Of a stretch of 25,639 nucleotides of DNA, positions 23,785-25,639 are shown one piece after another. Position 1 is the first letter of the stretch. The number at the start of each line of letters is the position of its first letter. The notes below the pieces were generated by a model. It was given only the letters and a program-made list of their open reading frames with translations, ran no database searches and was not told the origin of the DNA. The translations under genes were made by a program, and so were the position numbers. Source of the DNA: Veillonellaceae bacterium (GTDB lineage: Bacteria > Bacillota > Negativicutes > Veillonellales > Veillonellaceae); NCBI GenBank assembly GCA_900765165.1, contig CAAFQR010000176.1, forward strand, positions 1-25,639, given 5' to 3'.

Positions 23785-24072
23785 TGATGGCGCTACCATT
23801 CGCCTAGGCACGATGATGAGGCATGCTCGAACAGGCTAAGAAGCGAAGGGGGAGAAGCCATGTGAAATTTTTTGAGGCACTGACAAACTGACAATGTAAA
23901 AGAGCATCGGCGACGTAGACTTCGAAGACCTTGCGTAAGCGACAGTCGAGAAGCTACGTTGCCGATGCTCTGTATAATGTTGTGCAATCTAAAAATTTCA
24001 CATGGCCAACACCTAGAACGCTAGCCGACGAGCATGCCGACTAATCGTTCTTGTGTGAAGATAGCGCCATCA
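23785..24072 (+). repeat. Nested palindromic element, copy 5 (core loop type B)
   Basis: 288 bp. Terminal: TGATGGCGCTA (23785-23795) with TAGCGCCATCA (24062-24072). Subterminal: GCCATGTGAAATTTTT (23857-23872) with AAAAATTTCACATGGC (23991-24006), 16 bp perfect. Core: AGAGCATCGGCGACGTAG (23901-23918) with 23954-23971, one G.T pair. Its 35-nt loop matches copy 3 (16309, inverted) at 33 of 35 positions. GGCATGCTCNAACAGGCTAAGAAG (about 23820) and GAGCATGCCGACY (about 24030) recur in copy 4 at about 18551 and 18760. Confidence 0.85.
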
Positions 24073-24110
24073 CAGCAACGTACATAGCCGAATGCTACAT
24101 CACAGAGGCA

Positions 24111-25103
24111 CTAACCTTGGAACGGTACGACGTCTTTAACCGCCGTCGCTACCGAGATAACAGCGTCGCCGTTATCGATATCAATGAGCTCATATTTATT
24201 ATTGCCCACTCCCATTTCCTTCATATGCCCCAGCTGCCGTAACCCATGTCTCGACTCAATTCTTTCTACCAACGCTTTGCGGTCATCTTCTTTCATGGCA
24301 TAGACGAGGTCAACCGACGCCTGATCCACAGCGAGCATATCCAAGGACGCTACAATACCAACATTCGGCGTTACAACCGGCATAGCGTTTACGCCTTCGC
24401 AGTCGCAGGACACAGACATGTTGCGCATAACGTTGATAAACGCAATATGCGGCGCAAAATGGTCCACAACGGACTTAGCGGATTCCGTAATGCGTTCCAT
24501 AATTTCTTCCTTGTCGATGCTCCACTGGAAGTCGGAACCTTCACGGGTATGAATCCATTTCTTGCCGATGCGGCCGTCAGCGCAGCCAATGCCAATATTC
24601 TTTGCCGAGCCGCCGAAGCCACCCTGCGTATGGCCTTTAAAATGCGTTAAAACGAGCAAGGAATCGTAGTCTAAGAGATTCTTACCTACAGACATTTCCT
24701 TGAACCATTTGCCGCCTTTTACAGGCAATAAAGCGGTACCGGCGTCGTCGATGATATCTACGTCCTGGAAGTCCCAGCCGTTAACCTTCAACGTTTCTCG
24801 GTGCTGTTCCGTCGTGTAACGATCGCCGGCGTAATAGGTGTTCGTTTCGATGATGCGGCCGTCCGGCAACGACGTTGCCAAGAACTCCTTAACCCAAGAA
24901 GCAGGGATAATATTCGGGCCGTGCTTTTCGCCGGTGTGTAATTTTACAGCGGTCTTGCCCGTCAAAGCGGACGCGATGCGTGCATAAATCTTGCTCAAGC
25001 CTGCCGGCGACAAGTCGCGGGTGAAATAAACCTTCGATTCAGCGCCAGTTCGTTCTTCATAAGGCACATAAATCGTGCCGTCAGTAGTCGTTTCAGTTGT
25101 CAT
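24111..25103 (-). CDS. DUF362-family protein
   Basis: A 330-aa cytoplasmic protein of the DUF362 family, whose members are often annotated as iron-sulfur-centre proteins of unknown function. Visible features are AVKLHTGEKHGPNIIPASWVKEF near the N-terminus, the central LTHFKGHTQGGFGGSAKNIGIGCADGRIGK (split here only by convention: about residues 150-180) and MSVSCDCEGVNAMPVVTPNVGIVAS with a CxC pair. Most relatives carry a ferredoxin-like pair of CxxCxxCxxxC clusters; none is present here, so at most Cys177 and the CDC pair could bind metal. The start lies inside a perfect 15-base palindrome (25102-25116, ATGGTGATTCACCAT), with GGTG as the likely ribosome site. It stands alone, separated from the ABC gene by a terminator. 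Confidence 0.8.
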   Translation of the reverse strand: MTTETTTDGTIYVPYEERTGAESKVYFTRDLSPAGLSKIYARIASALTGKTAVKLHTGEKHGPNIIPASWVKEFLATSLPDGRIIETNTYYAGDRYTTEQHRETLKVNGWDFQDVDIIDDAGTALLPVKGGKWFKEMSVGKNLLDYDSLLVLTHFKGHTQGGFGGSAKNIGIGCADGRIGKKWIHTREGSDFQWSIDKEEIMERITESAKSVVDHFAPHIAFINVMRNMSVSCDCEGVNAMPVVTPNVGIVASLDMLAVDQASVDLVYAMKEDDRKALVERIESRHGLRQLGHMKEMGVGNNKYELIDIDNGDAVISVATAVKDVVPFQG

Positions 25104-25231
25104 GGTGATTCACCATCCCTTCTTGAATCTATTGTACTATGACTATATCGAAAATTCTATTTGAAATAAGTGAATTTATCATAAAAATTTATAATTGTAA
25201 TGATTATCGATACAACATTCAGTGATACAAC

Positions 25232-25257
25232 AAAAAACAGGCACCGTGCGGTGCCTG
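25232..25257 (-). terminator. Terminator of the ABC transporter gene
   Basis: On the minus strand CAGGCACC (complement of 25250-25257) pairs with GGTGCCTG (complement of 25238-25245), followed by a T-run (complement of 25232-25237). It closes the transcript of the gene ending at 25280. Confidence 0.88.
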
Positions 25258-25279
25258 CCTACAGAGGAGGAATTGTCTA

Positions 25280-25639
25280 TCAAATTGGATGCAACACGCT
25301 GTTCAAGAATTTGCGCGTACGTTCTTGTTTCGGGTTTTCGAAGATGTCTTTCGGTTTGCCTTCTTCGATGATGTAGCCGTCGCCCATGAAGATAACGCGG
25401 TCCGCTACTTCGCGAGCGAAGCCCATTTCGTGCGTTACGATAACCATGGTCATGCCTTCTTGGGCCAGTTCTTTCATAACGCCCAAAACTTCGCCAACCA
25501 TTTCCGGGTCAAGGGCACTGGTTGGTTCGTCGAAAAGCATGATTTCAGGGCTCATTTCAAGGGCGCGAGCGATGGCGATACGCTGTTTCTGACCGCCGGA
25601 GAGGGTTGCCGGATACACATCGCGCTTATCGGCGAGGCC
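25280..25639 (-). CDS. Polar amino-acid ABC transporter ATP-binding protein (C-terminal part)
   Basis: Cut by the window end; the visible 119 residues begin GLADKRDVYPATLSGGQKQR. The frame is open to the edge, so the start is outside. Present are the ABC signature LSGGQKQR, Walker B IMLFDEPTSALDPE, the switch histidine in VIVTHEMGF and the family-typical tail IIEEGKPKDIFENPKQERTR, ending LNSVLHPI. This combination is that of the GlnQ/ArtM/HisP group, which powers import of glutamine, arginine, histidine or similar amino acids through the inner membrane. The permease and binding-protein genes should lie upstream, to the right of the window. A strong terminator follows the stop. Exact substrate cannot be assigned. 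Confidence 0.92.
   Translation of the reverse strand, partial: GLADKRDVYPATLSGGQKQRIAIARALEMSPEIMLFDEPTSALDPEMVGEVLGVMKELAQEGMTMVIVTHEMGFAREVADRVIFMGDGYIIEEGKPKDIFENPKQERTRKFLNSVLHPI

Larger units (their letters stand above)
22868..24110. other. Gene-free interval with several structured repeats
   Basis: I see no gene in these 1.24 kb. In order it holds a terminator (23024-23070), four tandem 38-nt hairpins (23270-23557), a 16-bp direct repeat (23460 and 23620), an inverted repeat (23662-23755) and a palindromic element (23785-24072). The stretch 23071-23269 has nothing I can name. Confidence 0.7.

Noticed and set aside
25185..25210. Fur-box-like sequence (ATTGTAATGATTATCGATA)
   Set aside because: Only about 12 of 19 positions fit and it lies between the DUF362 start and a terminator with no iron-related gene; composition alone could produce it.
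1..25639. tRNA or rRNA genes
   Set aside because: I looked for tRNA-like arms (GGTTCGAATCC type) and rRNA signatures and saw none.

Overview
The window looks like a chromosomal segment of a diderm Firmicute (class Negativicutes, Veillonella/Megasphaera/Dialister-type; genus not decided). The reasons are a mixture of traits: a trimeric autotransporter with a YadA-type outer-membrane anchor and a DAP-pathway enzyme, alongside Firmicute-style features such as HPr with both His15 and the regulatory Ser46, strong GGAGG ribosome sites and an ArgR-type ARG box. Most genes are housekeeping or central metabolism; the intergenic DNA is unusually rich in structured repeats.

Layout. 94-1134: an A/T-rich secreted protein of unknown function. 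1135-2608: 1.5 kb without a gene, holding a fourfold GGACATT repeat and two ~290-310 bp nested palindromic elements. 2609-5905: dapF, ptsI and ptsH (PTS enzyme I and HPr in inverted order, separated, each with its own leader). 6002-8372: a trimeric autotransporter adhesin gene broken by one extra base near its 5' end. 8509-9312 (minus): a stand-alone GT51 peptidoglycan glycosyltransferase, divergent from a LigB-like protein (9487-10302) that has lost its expected histidines. 10478-13146: argGH with an ARG box on the promoter. 13552-14883: a PotE-type putrescine/ornithine antiporter with an unusual leader. 15037-16212 (minus): M20 amidohydrolase. 17024-18397: GltS-family glutamate permease. 18809-22867: iron-dependent alcohol dehydrogenase (minus), PucR-family regulator and class III aminotransferase, probably one catabolic module for an amino compound. 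22868-24110: 1.2 kb without a gene but full of structured repeats. 24111-25103 (minus): DUF362 protein. 25280-25639 (minus): the C-terminal part of a polar amino-acid ABC transporter ATPase.

The most interesting material is non-coding. Five elements of about 290-310 bp (1257-1544, 1851-2160, 16309-16598, 18516-18802, 23785-24072) share one plan: terminal inverted repeat, A/T-rich subterminal inverted repeat, and a GC-rich core hairpin. Loop sequences are conserved between copies, while the stems differ in sequence and remain complementary within each copy, so base pairing itself appears to be maintained. A second family is a run of four 38-nt hairpins (23270-23557) with a nearly invariant 24-nt loop, variable but always complementary 7-bp stems, and two predicted tandem G.A motifs. 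I do not recognise either family. A third pattern is the 11-mer TGTGAAATGAA (or TCTGAAATGAA) placed exactly nine bases after the stop codons of three unrelated genes.

Metabolically, the arginine genes, the ornithine/putrescine antiporter, the glutamate permease, the aminotransferase/dehydrogenase pair and the amino-acid ABC transporter point to an amino-acid-fermenting anaerobe. All functions are inferred from sequence reading alone; no database search was run.
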